Source: Alphaproteobacteria bacterium
GTDB lineage: Bacteria; Pseudomonadota; Alphaproteobacteria; Sphingomonadales; Kordiimonadaceae
Direction of reading: 5' to 3'
DNA length: 36,053 bases
NCBI GenBank assembly: GCA_021774695.1
Contig: JAJFIU010000161.1
Span: forward strand, 1 to 36,053
The position numbers were made by a program, and so were the translations under genes. Positions 23,134 to 32,902 of this stretch are shown in pieces (position 1 is the first letter of the stretch; each line of letters begins with the position of its first letter). The notes under the pieces were generated by a model, which saw only the letters and a list, made by a program, of their open reading frames with translations, did no database searches and was not told the origin of the DNA.

Positions 23134-24249
23134 TCAGGGCTTAACGGTCGCTTTCAGAGACGCAAACAGTGACACTATCACTTGTTTACGGTCCAAATTA
23201 ACCGCGTCAGCCCGAGTAATCAAATGGCTCACCTTGTCCCACAGCTCCAGCCACTGATCAACCCTTGCCATAGCCGAAATTCGGGAAATTTGCTCGCTTT
23301 CGCCAGCCATTACATCCTGCGCTGCCTCGCCAGTAACAAGCTGGCGAATAAGACGCTGCAACCAAGCCAAGAACATCTCTGTAAACAATTTGTACTCCGC
23401 ATCGGCTTTAATGGCACCCAGCTTACCGGCCAGCGTATGCACATGCGTCATATCAACAGCCGGTAGCGCAACCAGTGTAGACGCCATCTGGCGGTATAAA
23501 TCAGTACCCGCCTTTGAAATCAACTCTATCGCCTTGCCAGGAGCCCCAGCTGCCATCGCCGAGGCTGCGTCCAGTTCCAACGTGTCAATTTCAGGGAAAC
23601 GCGCTGCCAATACTGCACGTACGCTATCATTTTGAAGCGGCGTTAGCGCCAAAGCACGGCACCGGCTACGAATTGTGGGAAGTAATCTGCCCGGCGAGTG
23701 AGCAACCAATAATATGATCGATTTTTCCGGTGGTTCCTCAAGTATCTTCAACAGTGCGTTGGCGGCGTTGGCATTCATTTCATCAGCCGCATCAACAATA
23801 GCAACCCGCCAGCCACCCTCACTTGCTGTCTGTGTATAAAACTTAGTTAACTTGCGCACATCGCCGATAACGATTTCTTTGCGCATCTTGCCTGTTGTCT
23901 CGTTGAGGCTGCGCTCCACCAACAACAGCCCGCCGTGGCCGCCCGCCTCTATTTGACTGTTAACCACATCGTCTTCATCTAGGCTGAGCGTTTCATATAC
24001 TGGTGGTGCATTGTCTTCTTCGAAAAGGCCGCCACTATCGCCGGTTTGGCCGGGATTTCTTGACAGAAGAAACTTAGCCAGCCGCCAGGCAAAGGTGGCC
24101 TTGCCTATACCTTTGGGGCCGGTAATAAGCCATCCGTGGTGGATACGTTCCTGATTTACTGCATCCAGAAACAGGCGCTCTGCTGTTTCATGACCAAACA
24201 ATTGTTTGGTAAAGCGTGGGTGATCAATGTTTTCGGGCTCTGCACTCAT
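23134..24249 (-). CDS. holB: DNA polymerase III subunit delta prime
   Basis: A clamp-loader subunit. The AAA+ P-loop is GPKGIGKATFA, followed by the alphaproteobacterial-type GGHGGLLLVER stretch, IVDAADEMNANAANALLKILEEPP (the sensor-like region) and SRCRALALTPL (the SRC motif of clamp loaders). The length is about 371 aa. I use ATG 24249, three bases after the tmk stop; TTG 24255 would overlap it by four bases. Position between tmk and metG is the usual alphaproteobacterial arrangement. No zinc-ribbon cysteines are seen. Confidence 0.94.
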   Translation of the reverse strand: MSAEPENIDHPRFTKQLFGHETAERLFLDAVNQERIHHGWLITGPKGIGKATFAWRLAKFLLSRNPGQTGDSGGLFEEDNAPPVYETLSLDEDDVVNSQIEAGGHGGLLLVERSLNETTGKMRKEIVIGDVRKLTKFYTQTASEGGWRVAIVDAADEMNANAANALLKILEEPPEKSIILLVAHSPGRLLPTIRSRCRALALTPLQNDSVRAVLAARFPEIDTLELDAASAMAAGAPGKAIELISKAGTDLYRQMASTLVALPAVDMTHVHTLAGKLGAIKADAEYKLFTEMFLAWLQRLIRQLVTGEAAQDVMAGESEQISRISAMARVDQWLELWDKVSHLITRADAVNLDRKQVIVSLFASLKATVKP

Positions 24250-24251
24250 GG

Positions 24252-24914
24252 TCAACCAGCGAGGCCAAATTTCTGCGCAATGACACCGCGCAGCGTTTGC
24301 TGTAGCACCTCGACGTCTTGGCCAGCATCCAGCACAACACAGCGGTCGGGTTCTTGGTCCGCAATTTCCAGAAAAACCGAGCGGAAAGTCTCGTGAAGGC
24401 TAATGTCCATTCGCTCAAATCGGTCCTCAGCTGCAGCTTTATCTGTTTCTCGCGATACAGCCCGACCCAAACCTACTTGCACAGGCAAGTCCAGTATAAG
24501 GGTTAGGTCCGGTTTTAGGTCGCCTAACACCAACTTTTGCAAGTCCCGGACTTTCTCGACGCCGACACCGCGCCCCGCGCCCTGATAGGCAATACTGGAA
24601 TCGTAGAAGCGGTCACACAAAACCCAGCGGCCAGCATCAAGAGCCGGTGTGATAACCCGTTCCACATGGTCGGAGCGCGCTGCCGTATAAAGCAACACCT
24701 CGGTCATGGGGGTCCAGCGGTCCACGTCACCGGTGAGTACCAGATTGCGTATCTGTTCGGCGCCTGGTGCACCGCCTGGCTCCCGGGTACAGACGTGATC
24801 AATGCCCAAACCCTCAAACCATTGTGATAACAGTTTGATTTGGGTCGATTTGCCCGAGCCCTCGCCCCCCTCAAGGGTTATAAAGGGGCCTTTTTTCCTC
24901 GGTGATGCTGTCAT
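24252..24914 (-). CDS. tmk: Thymidylate kinase
   Basis: Phosphorylates dTMP to dTDP using ATP. P-loop GGEGSGKST at 16-24, the DR(Y/F) motif CDRFYDSSIAYQG, REPGG for substrate binding, and a LID region EDRFERMDISLHE. The 220 aa length is normal. The start ATG overlaps the dacA stop by four bases, and the stop lies next to the holB start, so the three are tightly coupled. Confidence 0.96.
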   Translation of the reverse strand: MTASPRKKGPFITLEGGEGSGKSTQIKLLSQWFEGLGIDHVCTREPGGAPGAEQIRNLVLTGDVDRWTPMTEVLLYTAARSDHVERVITPALDAGRWVLCDRFYDSSIAYQGAGRGVGVEKVRDLQKLVLGDLKPDLTLILDLPVQVGLGRAVSRETDKAAAEDRFERMDISLHETFRSVFLEIADQEPDRCVVLDAGQDVEVLQQTLRGVIAQKFGLAG

Positions 24915-26095
24915 TGATCAGGAATTTCTGCCCCGGCCGAACCAAACAACAGATAACTAAAAGCCGCGCCAATTTTACCGAATCCACCAACATCTTCAAT
25001 AGCTTGACCAGCCTGAAGCGGCACTCGCACCGACCCTCTGCCACGCAGTTCAACAATCAACTCGCCAATATTCTGCCCTTTGGCGATTGGAGCCGCTACT
25101 GGGTTTATATATTCAATGGAAACCTTCATTTCTGCGCGCTGGCGCCGCGACATCGTGATCGCCAAATCCTCACTGATAACTAGCGGTACCGTCAACGCGT
25201 CGCCTAACCAAACCTCGGCATGAGCAACGGTTTCTCCTGCCCTAAACAACGGATAATGGCTGAAATTTCGGAAACCATACTGCAAAAGACGCTGGCTTTC
25301 GCGGGTGCGCTCGCTGGTCGACGACAACCCACCGAGAACAAGAACCAGACGGCGTCCTTCCCGTTCAGCAGAGGCCGCCAAGCCGTATCCGCTTTCTTCG
25401 GTGTGGCCGGTTTTGAGGCCATCAGCTCCCGGAAAGCGACCGAGCAACGGATTTCTGTTATAGCGATTGGATTCGAAATTCTTGTAAAGAAACTCCCGCT
25501 CACCAAACATGGGATACAGTTCCGGAAAATCCACCGACAATCGGTATGACAGCGTCGCTAAATCCCGCGCAGTCATAACATGACCTTCTTCTGGCCATCC
25601 GTTAGCGTTTTTGAAAACGCTGCCGTTCAAGCCGAGGTCAACCGCCTTTGCGTTGAGCCAATCAACAAACAATTCGTGCGAGCCAGCCATATGCTCTGCC
25701 AGAACCACGCAGGCGTCGTTGCCTGAAAGGACGATAATGCCCATCAGCAGTTGGCGGACTGTAACCACATCACGTGCACGTAGGAACATTGTAGAACCAC
25801 GGTTGTTCCACTCTTTCCATGTTTCGTCTGACACGAGGACTTCATCATCCAACGACATTTCGCCCTGTTTTATCGCATCGAAAGCGTAATAAACTGTCAT
25901 CAGTTTACTCATTGATGCGGGCGGAAACGGTGTGTCGGCATCCTTTTCGAAGAGAATACTGCCGGTGCTGGCATCCAGCAATACAGCTTGACGCGCCGGT
26001 GTGGCCATGGTTTGGGCCGCCGCCATCGTTGTAACGGCCATTGACCCTACAACGGCCAAAATCAGCTTGATACTACCCTTCGCAAACGCGTTCAT
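24911..26095 (-). CDS. dacA: D-alanyl-D-alanine carboxypeptidase (PBP5/6-like)
   Basis: A periplasmic penicillin-binding protein that trims the terminal D-Ala of peptidoglycan pentapeptides. A signal peptide spans about 1-28 (core LILAVVGSMAVTTMAAAQ). Active-site motifs: SMSK with S61 and K64, SGN at 124-126, and KTG at 228-230. The rest is the C-terminal beta-rich domain, ending in a short hydrophobic amphipathic stretch that may anchor it to the membrane. ATG 26095, 394 aa. It is the first gene of the run leading to tmk and lies just downstream of rlpA, another wall enzyme. Confidence 0.95.
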   Translation of the reverse strand: MNAFAKGSIKLILAVVGSMAVTTMAAAQTMATPARQAVLLDASTGSILFEKDADTPFPPASMSKLMTVYYAFDAIKQGEMSLDDEVLVSDETWKEWNNRGSTMFLRARDVVTVRQLLMGIIVLSGNDACVVLAEHMAGSHELFVDWLNAKAVDLGLNGSVFKNANGWPEEGHVMTARDLATLSYRLSVDFPELYPMFGEREFLYKNFESNRYNRNPLLGRFPGADGLKTGHTEESGYGLAASAEREGRRLVLVLGGLSSTSERTRESQRLLQYGFRNFSHYPLFRAGETVAHAEVWLGDALTVPLVISEDLAITMSRRQRAEMKVSIEYINPVAAPIAKGQNIGELIVELRGRGSVRVPLQAGQAIEDVGGFGKIGAAFSYLLFGSAGAEIPDQ

Positions 26096-26140
26096 TCTCT
26101 ATTACCTTTTAACTAGCTACATTAAATTATAGACGCGAAT

Positions 26141-26974
26141 TCAACGCGCTGTTTCAGTGAATATGCGGGCATCATAAAACCCATCAGCTACTACCCGGTC
26201 AAGCTTGTCTTTCGCCAGCAATCGCTGGAGAAATGGTCCAATTCTTACGCGCCAAAAAGCCTTGCCGTTTTGGACCTGGCGAATAACCCGTGCCGGATGT
26301 CCGGAGCGGCGCAGCTTATTTGCCTGCAGTGTTGCATTGTCCTGGTTGCCGTAGGAGCCAACTTGTACAAAATGGGTTTCCTTGCCTGCAACCTTTTTGT
26401 CGGGTGTCTGTGCGGGTCTGGCGGTTGGTCTTTGTGCCGGAGCAGCCACCTGCCGTCTGTTTGCACGTGCAGACCTCACGCGTCCGTTAGAATCAGATGC
26501 CTGAATGCGAACCCGGGTAACGCCTTGTTTCTGGAAACCCAGCAACTGCGCACCACGGCGCGACACATCTATCAAGCGACTTCCAACAAAGGGTCCACGG
26601 TCATTAACTCGAAGAACAATTGACCGATTGTTGGCCAAGTTGGTCACTTTCACATAGGACGGCATCGGCAGTGTTTTGTGCGCTGCCGTCAGCGCATTCA
26701 TATTATAGGTTTCGCCGTTAGCTGTGGCTTTACCGTGAAAATCCTTGCCGTACCATGATGCATACCCGGTTTGATCATAGGTAGGGTCTTCTTTGGGGTG
26801 ATACCACACGCCCGCGATTTTGTATGGGTTACCAACCTTGCGCTTCACGCCCTGATCGCCTTTTGGCACTTCATCGTTTGGCGGCATTTTGCCAAGTCGT
26901 GGCTTTGGCCCAGACGAACAAGCAACCACGGCGAGCGCCAACGCGAAAGTTAGTATTATTTTCGCCAGATTCAT
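26141..26974 (-). CDS. rlpA: RlpA-type lytic transglycosylase lipoprotein with SPOR domain
   Basis: A lipoprotein that acts on naked glycan strands at the septum. The signal peptide ends in the lipobox VVAC (Cys19). The double-psi beta-barrel follows: [53 protein letters not shown] with the catalytic Asp in NDRGP. After a basic Pro-rich linker comes a SPOR domain ([20 protein letters not shown]) for septal glycan binding. The ATG at 26974 is chosen for GGAGG eight bases upstream; a GTG 15 bases further up is in frame but too close to that site. It lies between mltB-like and dacA genes, a wall-remodelling group. Confidence 0.95.
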   Translation of the reverse strand: MNLAKIILTFALALAVVACSSGPKPRLGKMPPNDEVPKGDQGVKRKVGNPYKIAGVWYHPKEDPTYDQTGYASWYGKDFHGKATANGETYNMNALTAAHKTLPMPSYVKVTNLANNRSIVLRVNDRGPFVGSRLIDVSRRGAQLLGFQKQGVTRVRIQASDSNGRVRSARANRRQVAAPAQRPTARPAQTPDKKVAGKETHFVQVGSYGNQDNATLQANKLRRSGHPARVIRQVQNGKAFWRVRIGPFLQRLLAKDKLDRVVADGFYDARIFTETAR

Positions 26975-27003
26975 TCGCCTGTCCTCCACTTCATTCGCTT
27001 ACC

Positions 27004-28185
27004 CTAACGCGAAGCATTGGCGATACTGCCTGCTTTGATCGCATCAGACAGCAAGCCAACCGACAAAGCATATTTGAACGACGGATTATAGCGCATGATC
27101 GAGCAAAAATTCCGGTAAACCAGATATCCTTCGCCGTCGCCCTCGTCTCCGACAATCAAAGCCGCAGGAATGGAACGCGGCGGTAAGGCTGTGCCGTCAA
27201 GTCGCCTGACACCAAGTGACTGCCAGTCTTGTAGGTCGCGCCATATACCCATCGACTTGAACGCCTTGCATTGACGGTCGGGTGATATGCCGTTCTCCTG
27301 CACCCCGACTAAGCTGGTTTCACCGCCTGCAGGCAGCTTAACTTTACGGCCCCAGGTTTGGTCATCGCGCCAGCCGAAAGACTTCAGGTAGTTAGCGATA
27401 GAGCCCTGAACGTCGGCCTTGTTTTGCCAAATATCCCTTTGTCCGTCGCCGTCCATATCCACAGCGTATTTAAGATAGTTTTCTGGCATAAATTGCGGCT
27501 GACCCATTGCACCCGCCCATGAGCCCTTTAACTTGTCGAAAGTTGTCATGCCCTTGTCGAGTATTTCAAGCGCTGCGAATAACTCACGGCGAAATCGTTT
27601 TGCTCTACGTTTGTCGTAAGCAAGCGTGGAAACGGTATCAAAAACCGAATAGGTCAGCGGCACCGTGCCATAATTGGTCTCAACGCCCCAAATGGCGGCA
27701 ATGAAACGTGGCTGCACATTGTATTTAGTGGCGGCAGCGGTCAAACTTGCCTGGTGTTCATTAAGTGCTGTAGCGCCTTTGGCCTTGCGCCAGTCGCTGA
27801 CCCGGGCATTCAGGTAACGTGCATAGGTTTGCTTGACCTCGGGCTGGTTTCTGTCCCGCTGTATAACTCTGACAATCGGTGTGACATCTGAAAGTGCGGT
27901 CTCAATGGTTTCTTGTCTGATCCCTCGCTTGCGCGCTTCTACCCGAACAAGTTCTAACCACGCCTCAAAAGCAGCATCCCGTTTGGGCGGAACCGGCTCT
28001 GCCGCAGGCTCGTCTACCGTTTCGTTCTGACCGGCCTCCTGTTTAGTTTGCTCGCCCTGAAACTTTGAGAATGCAGGTTGCGATACGATGAAAACCGTTA
28101 AAATACTAAAAAAGCCTGCCCCGGCAAATAATAGTGGGGAACCCAAGGACAACCAAAATGGTCGTGTTTTTCCGCCAAAATTCAT
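27004..28185 (-). CDS. MltB-family lytic murein transglycosylase
   Basis: Cleaves peptidoglycan glycan strands in the periplasm. An N-terminal membrane or signal segment lies at about 14-35, followed by a Glu- and Pro-rich linker. The SLT_2-type catalytic domain shows FIAAIWGVETNYG with catalytic E169, then GSWAGAMGQPQFMPENYLKYAVD and DIWQNKADVQGSIANYLKSFGW. The C-terminus resembles the peptidoglycan-binding extension of such enzymes. I use ATG 28185, preceded by GGGAG ten bases upstream; a GTG nine bases further is not supported. It precedes rlpA by 29 bases, so the two are likely one transcript. Confidence 0.93.
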   Translation of the reverse strand: MNFGGKTRPFWLSLGSPLLFAGAGFFSILTVFIVSQPAFSKFQGEQTKQEAGQNETVDEPAAEPVPPKRDAAFEAWLELVRVEARKRGIRQETIETALSDVTPIVRVIQRDRNQPEVKQTYARYLNARVSDWRKAKGATALNEHQASLTAAATKYNVQPRFIAAIWGVETNYGTVPLTYSVFDTVSTLAYDKRRAKRFRRELFAALEILDKGMTTFDKLKGSWAGAMGQPQFMPENYLKYAVDMDGDGQRDIWQNKADVQGSIANYLKSFGWRDDQTWGRKVKLPAGGETSLVGVQENGISPDRQCKAFKSMGIWRDLQDWQSLGVRRLDGTALPPRSIPAALIVGDEGDGEGYLVYRNFCSIMRYNPSFKYALSVGLLSDAIKAGSIANASR

Positions 28186-28329
28186 CTCAACCACTCTCCC
28201 TAAACGTGGCCAACAGATTAGGCCTTTGTTGCCCCTGAAAACAAGCCTGCAATCACGTCATTTTCGTGGCAAATGCGATAAAAGGAGCACAAAAGATTGG
28301 TGAGACGTTATGAAATCGACGAAACAACC

Positions 28330-28360
28330 AAAAAAGGTCGGCGCTAATGCACCGACCTTT
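28330..28360 (-). terminator. Rho-independent terminator of tRNA-Lys
   Basis: On the minus strand GGTCGG, ten-base loop, CCGACC, then six T. It lies just after the tRNA 3' end, followed by the 3' gap before the mltB-like gene. Confidence 0.85.
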
Positions 28361-28366
28361 AGAATT

Positions 28367-28442
28367 TGGTGAGCCCGACAGGGTTCGAACCTGTGACCTA
28401 CTGATTAAAAGTCAGCCGCTCTACCAGCTGAGCTACGGGCCC
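28367..28442 (-). tRNA. tRNA-Lys (TTT)
   Basis: Seventy-six bases including encoded CCA. The acceptor stem is GGGCCCG with CGGGCTC (one G-U pair), the D arm GTAGCTCAGCTGGTAGAGC, the anticodon loop CTTTTAA giving TTT, and the T arm GGTTCGAACC. All four arms pair. Confidence 0.97.
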
Positions 28443-28483
28443 TCACAAATAATGCACGGGAAGAATACTCCCGAACGCGGCGG

Positions 28484-28512
28484 AACATAGGTGCATCACT
28501 TGGTCGGGTCAA
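28484..28512 (-). promoter_or_regulatory. Sigma-70-type promoter of tRNA-Lys
   Basis: On the minus strand TTGACC (28512-28507), 17-base spacer, TATGTT (28489-28484), about 42 bases before the mature tRNA 5' end. Good match for a strong housekeeping promoter. Confidence 0.7.
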
Positions 28513-28653
28513 GAAAAACCCGCGCCTTTTTAGATTTTTTTACACTTGGACACAAATTGCATCAGCGAACATACCTAGATTAGCAACACAACCCTCGGTA
28601 CTTCGTCTGGTTCAAGAGACCAAATTGAGCAAACGCCAACATTTCACGTGGGC

Positions 28654-29196
28654 TTATTTGGCAAGCGGTGCATAGGCAATAATATCTATTTCTACCACCC
28701 CGGCATCCGGCAACAGCGCCGTTGTGCCCACGGCGCTCCATGCGGCATGGGGCTCTTCCATAAATTCGCCCTTGACCTCGGCCATCGCCAACACCTGATC
28801 GCGCTTGTTGACACTGAGTAGCGGGCTGTCAAAAACATGGAAACTGGTGATTTTGACAATGCTGTTCATATCGGTGCCAGCAGCATTCAAGATCGTTTGC
28901 AGGCGGGTAAAACCAAGACGCAGGTGTTTTTTAAAGGTTTCACGGTCAATCGGGGTTTCTTCACCACGAATGCTAACGGCGACGCCTGATAGAAACAGAT
29001 AATCACCTGCTCTTACAGCGGGTGAAAAATGATAAGCACCGTCATACCAGCCTCTTTTCAGGCGCTCAGTAGCGATGATGGCGGTTTTATTGTGGCCGCT
29101 TACTTCAAGACCGTCAGCGCTTTTTTCCTGCGCGTGGCTTGCGTATCCCATTGAGCCTATTGTTAAAATAGCAATATATGTTAGAATTTTTCGCAT
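28654..29196 (-). CDS. Exported Rid (YjgF/YER057c) family protein
   Basis: About 180 aa: a signal peptide (MRKILTYIAILTIGSMGYASHAQ in two parts: charged start, hydrophobic core, Ala-His-Ala end) followed by a Rid domain with VRAGDYLFLSGVA, FTRLQTILNAAGTDMNSIVKIT and the closing VVEIDIIAYAP. In RidA proper, an Arg in the PARSC stretch binds the imine substrate; here that stretch is HAAWSAVG, without the Arg, so simple imine deaminase activity is unlikely. The ATG at 29196 has AGGGGA at good spacing; in-frame starts further up lack support. Most Rid proteins are cytoplasmic, so a periplasmic form is unusual. Confidence 0.85.
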   Translation of the reverse strand: MRKILTYIAILTIGSMGYASHAQEKSADGLEVSGHNKTAIIATERLKRGWYDGAYHFSPAVRAGDYLFLSGVAVSIRGEETPIDRETFKKHLRLGFTRLQTILNAAGTDMNSIVKITSFHVFDSPLLSVNKRDQVLAMAEVKGEFMEEPHAAWSAVGTTALLPDAGVVEIDIIAYAPLAK

Positions 29197-29312
29197 GATT
29201 AATCCCCTTGCAACCGAACTATGCTGTGCACGCGCAGGAGATAGTAGACGCCTTCGATCGTCAACTAAACTTGGGTTGATCCAAACCAAAAGTGATACGC
29301 CCGGTCTGCCAT

Positions 29313-30455
29313 TTAAAGGATTTCGATATCACCGCGCCCGTAGTTGGCCCTGAAATCTTCAGAGAAACGAGACAGATTACCTTCTGCAATTGCACCGCGC
29401 AATCCAGCCATGAGGTCCTGGTAAAATTGTAGATTATGCCAGGTAAGCAACATGGCGCCGAGGATTTCGCTGGATTTAATCAGATGATGAATATAGGCGC
29501 GGCTATACTGACTGCACGCCGGGCATCCGCAGGCGGCGTCGATGGGCCTGTCATCATCTTTGTGGCGGGCATTCTTCATATTGATCGGGCCAAACCGTGT
29601 GAACCCCTGCCCGGTGCGCCCAGACCGTGTAGGCATCACGCAGTCAAACATATCAATGCCGCGCTCAACAGCGCCGACAATATCATCGGGCTTGCCAACA
29701 CCCATCAAGTAACGCGGTGCGTCCGCCGGCATGCGCGGCATGGTGAAATCAAGCACTTTGAACATCATGTCCTGGCCTTCGCCCACCGCCAACCCGCCAA
29801 CAGCATAGCCATCGAAGCCTATCTCCGTCAGGGCATCAATAGAGCGAAAACGCAGGTCCTCATGAACCCCGCCCTGAACAATACCGAACAAGGCCGCACG
29901 ACCAGCATGGTCAGCACCGCTATCAAAACCATCCCGCGAGCGCTGCGCCCAGCGCATTGATAGCTCCATTGAGCTTTTGGCGACCTCTTCAGTTGCCGGG
30001 AACGGCGTACACTCGTCAAATGCCATCACAATGTCGGTGCCAAGCAATCGCTGGATTTCCATCGATCGTTCCGGCGTCAACATTATTTTACTGCCATCAA
30101 GGTGGGACCGAAATTCAACGCCCTGTTCACTCATTTTCCTGAGCTCGGTCAGCGACATAACCTGAAAGCCACCCGAATCCGTCAATATAGGCCGATCCCA
30201 ATTCATAAATTTATGCAGACCGCCCAGCCGGTTAATGCGCCCCGCTGTCGGGCGCAGCATCAAATGATAGGTATTGCCCAGCAGGATATCTGCCCCGGTC
30301 GAACGGACATTTTCCGGCTGCATAGCTTTAACCGTGCCCGCGGTTCCCACCGGCATAAAGGCAGGTGTGCGTATATCGCCGCGCTGCATGCGGATAACAC
30401 CGGTTCGTGCTGCACCGTCGCTCGCAGACACATTAAATTGGAAACGTGGGGTCAT
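29313..30455 (-). CDS. tgt: tRNA-guanine transglycosylase
   Basis: Exchanges guanine 34 of tRNAs for preQ1 in queuosine synthesis. Catalytic D93 lies in [12 protein letters not shown], the nucleophile Asp in [14 protein letters not shown], and the zinc site [17 protein letters not shown] near the C-terminus has three Cys and a His. The length of 380 aa is normal. The ATG overlaps the queA stop by four bases, so queA and tgt are one operon. Confidence 0.97.
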   Translation of the reverse strand: MTPRFQFNVSASDGAARTGVIRMQRGDIRTPAFMPVGTAGTVKAMQPENVRSTGADILLGNTYHLMLRPTAGRINRLGGLHKFMNWDRPILTDSGGFQVMSLTELRKMSEQGVEFRSHLDGSKIMLTPERSMEIQRLLGTDIVMAFDECTPFPATEEVAKSSMELSMRWAQRSRDGFDSGADHAGRAALFGIVQGGVHEDLRFRSIDALTEIGFDGYAVGGLAVGEGQDMMFKVLDFTMPRMPADAPRYLMGVGKPDDIVGAVERGIDMFDCVMPTRSGRTGQGFTRFGPINMKNARHKDDDRPIDAACGCPACSQYSRAYIHHLIKSSEILGAMLLTWHNLQFYQDLMAGLRGAIAEGNLSRFSEDFRANYGRGDIEIL

Positions 30456-31516
30456 TTTTCTTCTCTGGTGTCTTTTGTGGTGGCTTCTCTGGCAGGATAT
30501 AACAGGCTGCTGTCGCCGTAAGAATAGAACCTGTACCCGCCTTCAACCGCATGGCCGTATGCTTTTTGCATAATTTGGAAACCTGAAAAAGCAGAAACCA
30601 GCATGAATAGCGTTGATTTAGGCAGGTGAAAATTGGTCATCAACAGATCAACAGCCTTGAAAACGTAGCCCGGCGTAATAAAAATTGCGGTATCGCCGCA
30701 GAACGGATGAACCACGCCGGTTTCATCCGCCGCACTTTCCAGCAGGCGCAGCGACGTCGTTCCCACCGACACAATCCGGCCGCCTGCAGCGCGCGCTTCG
30801 TTTAACTGAGCCGCAGTATCCGGACTAATCTCACCCCATTCGCTGTGCATAGTGTGGTCGTCGGTATCGTCAGCTTTAATCGGCAGGAACGTTCCTGCCC
30901 CCACATGCAAGGTAACCATTGCAAACCGTATTCCTTTGGTCTTCAGGCGGTCCATCATCGCAGGCGTAAAATGAAGCCCCGCAGTCGGTGCCGCAACCGC
31001 CCCGTCTTCTGCTGCATACATGGTTTGGTAATCGTGTTTGTCCCGGTCATCGACCGCGCGCTGTGAAGCGATATAGGGTGGCAGTGGCATAACGCCGTGC
31101 CCCTCAAGCGCCACAGTCATCTGCCCGGGCTCGACGTTGAATTCAAGCGTGCGCTCACCGTCTTCTCCAATAGCTGCTACTCGCGCCTTAAGGCCACTAA
31201 AATCAAGCGTGTCCCCCAACCGCGCTTTTTTCGCCGGTTTAGCAAACACCCGCCACGTGTTTTCGCTTTCGCGCTTGTGAAGCGTTACCTGGATATTGGC
31301 GTCACCGCGCTTGCCGCTTAATCGGCCTGGAATCACGCGCGTATTGTTGAAAACAAGTATATCACCGGACTTCAGTTGATCACACAAATCGGTGACACAG
31401 GCGTCGGCAAGGCCCGTTGGCTTAACAACAAGCATACGCGCACTGTCCCGTGGACTAGCCGGCCTCAGCGCGATATTCTCACGCGGCAGTTCAAAATCGA
31501 ATAGATCAACATTCAT
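30452..31516 (-). CDS. queA: S-adenosylmethionine:tRNA ribosyltransferase-isomerase
   Basis: Adds the cyclopentene epoxide moiety from SAM to preQ1-tRNA, the step after Tgt. Typical stretches: [51 protein letters not shown] and [12 protein letters not shown], and the final [17 protein letters not shown] and [12 protein letters not shown]. 354 aa, full length. It is the first gene of the queA-tgt operon; 145 bases separate it from the cyclophilin gene. Confidence 0.97.
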   Translation of the reverse strand: MNVDLFDFELPRENIALRPASPRDSARMLVVKPTGLADACVTDLCDQLKSGDILVFNNTRVIPGRLSGKRGDANIQVTLHKRESENTWRVFAKPAKKARLGDTLDFSGLKARVAAIGEDGERTLEFNVEPGQMTVALEGHGVMPLPPYIASQRAVDDRDKHDYQTMYAAEDGAVAAPTAGLHFTPAMMDRLKTKGIRFAMVTLHVGAGTFLPIKADDTDDHTMHSEWGEISPDTAAQLNEARAAGGRIVSVGTTSLRLLESAADETGVVHPFCGDTAIFITPGYVFKAVDLLMTNFHLPKSTLFMLVSAFSGFQIMQKAYGHAVEGGYRFYSYGDSSLLYPAREATTKDTREEK

Positions 31517-31620
31517 GGCGCGGCTTTTAACCGAAGCAGTGCGCTAGAACAAGCAGCATCGTGCCAGATCGTGCCAGGCCGCAGGCGACCTAGCAAAAAT
31601 CCTGCTTCAACAGTGAAATC

Positions 31621-31655
31621 AAAATGTCCGCAAGCGCGTATGCAAATTGCGGACA
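31621..31655 (-). terminator. Rho-independent terminator after the cyclophilin gene
   Basis: On the minus strand TGTCCGCAA, 13-base loop, TTGCGGACA, then TTTTGATTT. It lies six bases after the stop of the peptidyl-prolyl isomerase gene and separates it from queA. Confidence 0.75.
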
Positions 31656-31661
31656 AATGGC

Positions 31662-32219
31662 TTATTTCACGTCTGCTGCAACTTGTACTTTGACAATTGA
31701 CGATGGGTTCCGTGGCGGTTCACCGACAGCAATCTGGTCAACAAACTCCATGCCCGCTGACACACGGCCCCAAACGGTATATTCATAATCGAGCGCAGCG
31801 CAGCGTGTGAAACAGATGAAAAACTGGCTATCTGCACTGTCGGGGTCAGTAGCCCGCGCCATTGAAAGTGTACCGCGCATATGGGGAACGTTGTTAAACT
31901 CAGCGGCTATATGAGTGCCAGAACCACCAGTTCCGTTGTTTAGCGGATCCCCGCCTTGGGCCATAAAGCCCGGAATAACCCGGTGAAACTTCAACCCGTC
32001 ATAAAAGCCTTCACGGACCAGTTCTTTAATGCGAGCAACATGCTTCGGTGCAATATCGGGACGCATTGAAATAACTACACGGCCAAATTCAAGGTCCATA
32101 TACAGTGTATTTTCAAGATCCGGCCCGGCGTCACCGCCTGCTTGTGCTTGAGTTTCGCCAGTTTGGTCAGTCATAAAAATGCCCATAGCTAGAGTGAAAA
32201 TAGTGAGAAGACGCATCAT
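31662..32219 (-). CDS. Exported cyclophilin-type peptidyl-prolyl isomerase
   Basis: A periplasmic folding helper that isomerises proline bonds. The first ~28 residues are a signal peptide (MRLLTIFTLAMGIFM core, ending TQAQA). The cyclophilin domain shows FHRVIPGFMAQGGDP, TGGSGTHIAAEF, GTLSMARA and SQFFICF, with the usual active-site Arg, Phe and Gln residues. The length of 185 aa fits single-domain PpiA-like proteins. It lies between coaD and queA, 46 bases after coaD, as in many alphaproteobacteria. Confidence 0.94.
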   Translation of the reverse strand: MMRLLTIFTLAMGIFMTDQTGETQAQAGGDAGPDLENTLYMDLEFGRVVISMRPDIAPKHVARIKELVREGFYDGLKFHRVIPGFMAQGGDPLNNGTGGSGTHIAAEFNNVPHMRGTLSMARATDPDSADSQFFICFTRCAALDYEYTVWGRVSAGMEFVDQIAVGEPPRNPSSIVKVQVAADVK

Positions 32220-32265
32220 AGTTGTGTGGTCCGTCGATTATTTGTTTAAGTCGTAATCCGGCAAG

Positions 32266-32778
32266 TTATTTAGCCATACCGTCCACTTTTGCGACGACTT
32301 CTAACCCAACTTGTTGCGGAACAAAAGGAGCAATATTTCCACCGTACATCGCCACTTCTTTAACCAACCGGGACGCAATGGTCTGATACTTAGGGTCTGC
32401 CATCAAAAATACCGTTTCGATATCAGGGTTGATCTGATAGTTCATTCCGGTCATCTGGAATTCATATTCGAAATCAGCAACAGCCCGCAGACCTCGTATA
32501 ATGAAATCGGCGCCAACGCGCTCTGCAAATTTCATCAACAATTCGTCAAATGGTACAACTTCGATTGCCGTGCCAGAGTTTTCAACCAACGGTGCGGTTT
32601 CTCGCGTAACAATATTCACTCGTTCCTCCAGAGTGAATAATGGATTTTTGCTGGGGTTTGTCGCTACGCCAATTACCAATTGGTCCACAAGACCAAGACT
32701 TCGCTTGATAATATCCATATGGCCATTGGTAATGGGGTCAAAAGTACCGGGATAAACGCCGACGCGCTGCTTTGCCAT
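32266..32778 (-). CDS. coaD: Phosphopantetheine adenylyltransferase
   Basis: The fourth step of coenzyme A synthesis: ATP plus 4'-phosphopantetheine to dephospho-CoA. The nucleotidyltransferase signature is VGVYPGTFDPITNGHMDI (T/HxGH), with RGLRAVADFEYE and the late ASRLVKEVAMYGG matching the ISST motif region. The ATG at 32778 gives 170 aa, the family length, and has GAGAGG upstream; longer in-frame starts do not fit the family. It is divergent from the LysE-type gene. Confidence 0.96.
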   Translation of the reverse strand: MAKQRVGVYPGTFDPITNGHMDIIKRSLGLVDQLVIGVATNPSKNPLFTLEERVNIVTRETAPLVENSGTAIEVVPFDELLMKFAERVGADFIIRGLRAVADFEYEFQMTGMNYQINPDIETVFLMADPKYQTIASRLVKEVAMYGGNIAPFVPQQVGLEVVAKVDGMAK

Positions 32779-32902
32779 GGCCTGCCTCTCTTGTAAGACG
32801 CGATCATTTCGATTGCATAGCGGCAACATTCCCGAATATGTGTGAAAAAACAAGGTTTATCGAACACTATAGTCAACTATCTAGTTTAAACAGGATACCA
32901 AA

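Noticed and set aside
29436..29960. A 174-codon plus-strand frame inside tgt
   Set aside because: Antisense shadow of a conserved enzyme, with no family resemblance.
32779..32902. TTGACT followed 17 bases later by TTGTTT as a coaD promoter
   Set aside because: The minus 10 element is poor; not enough to report.
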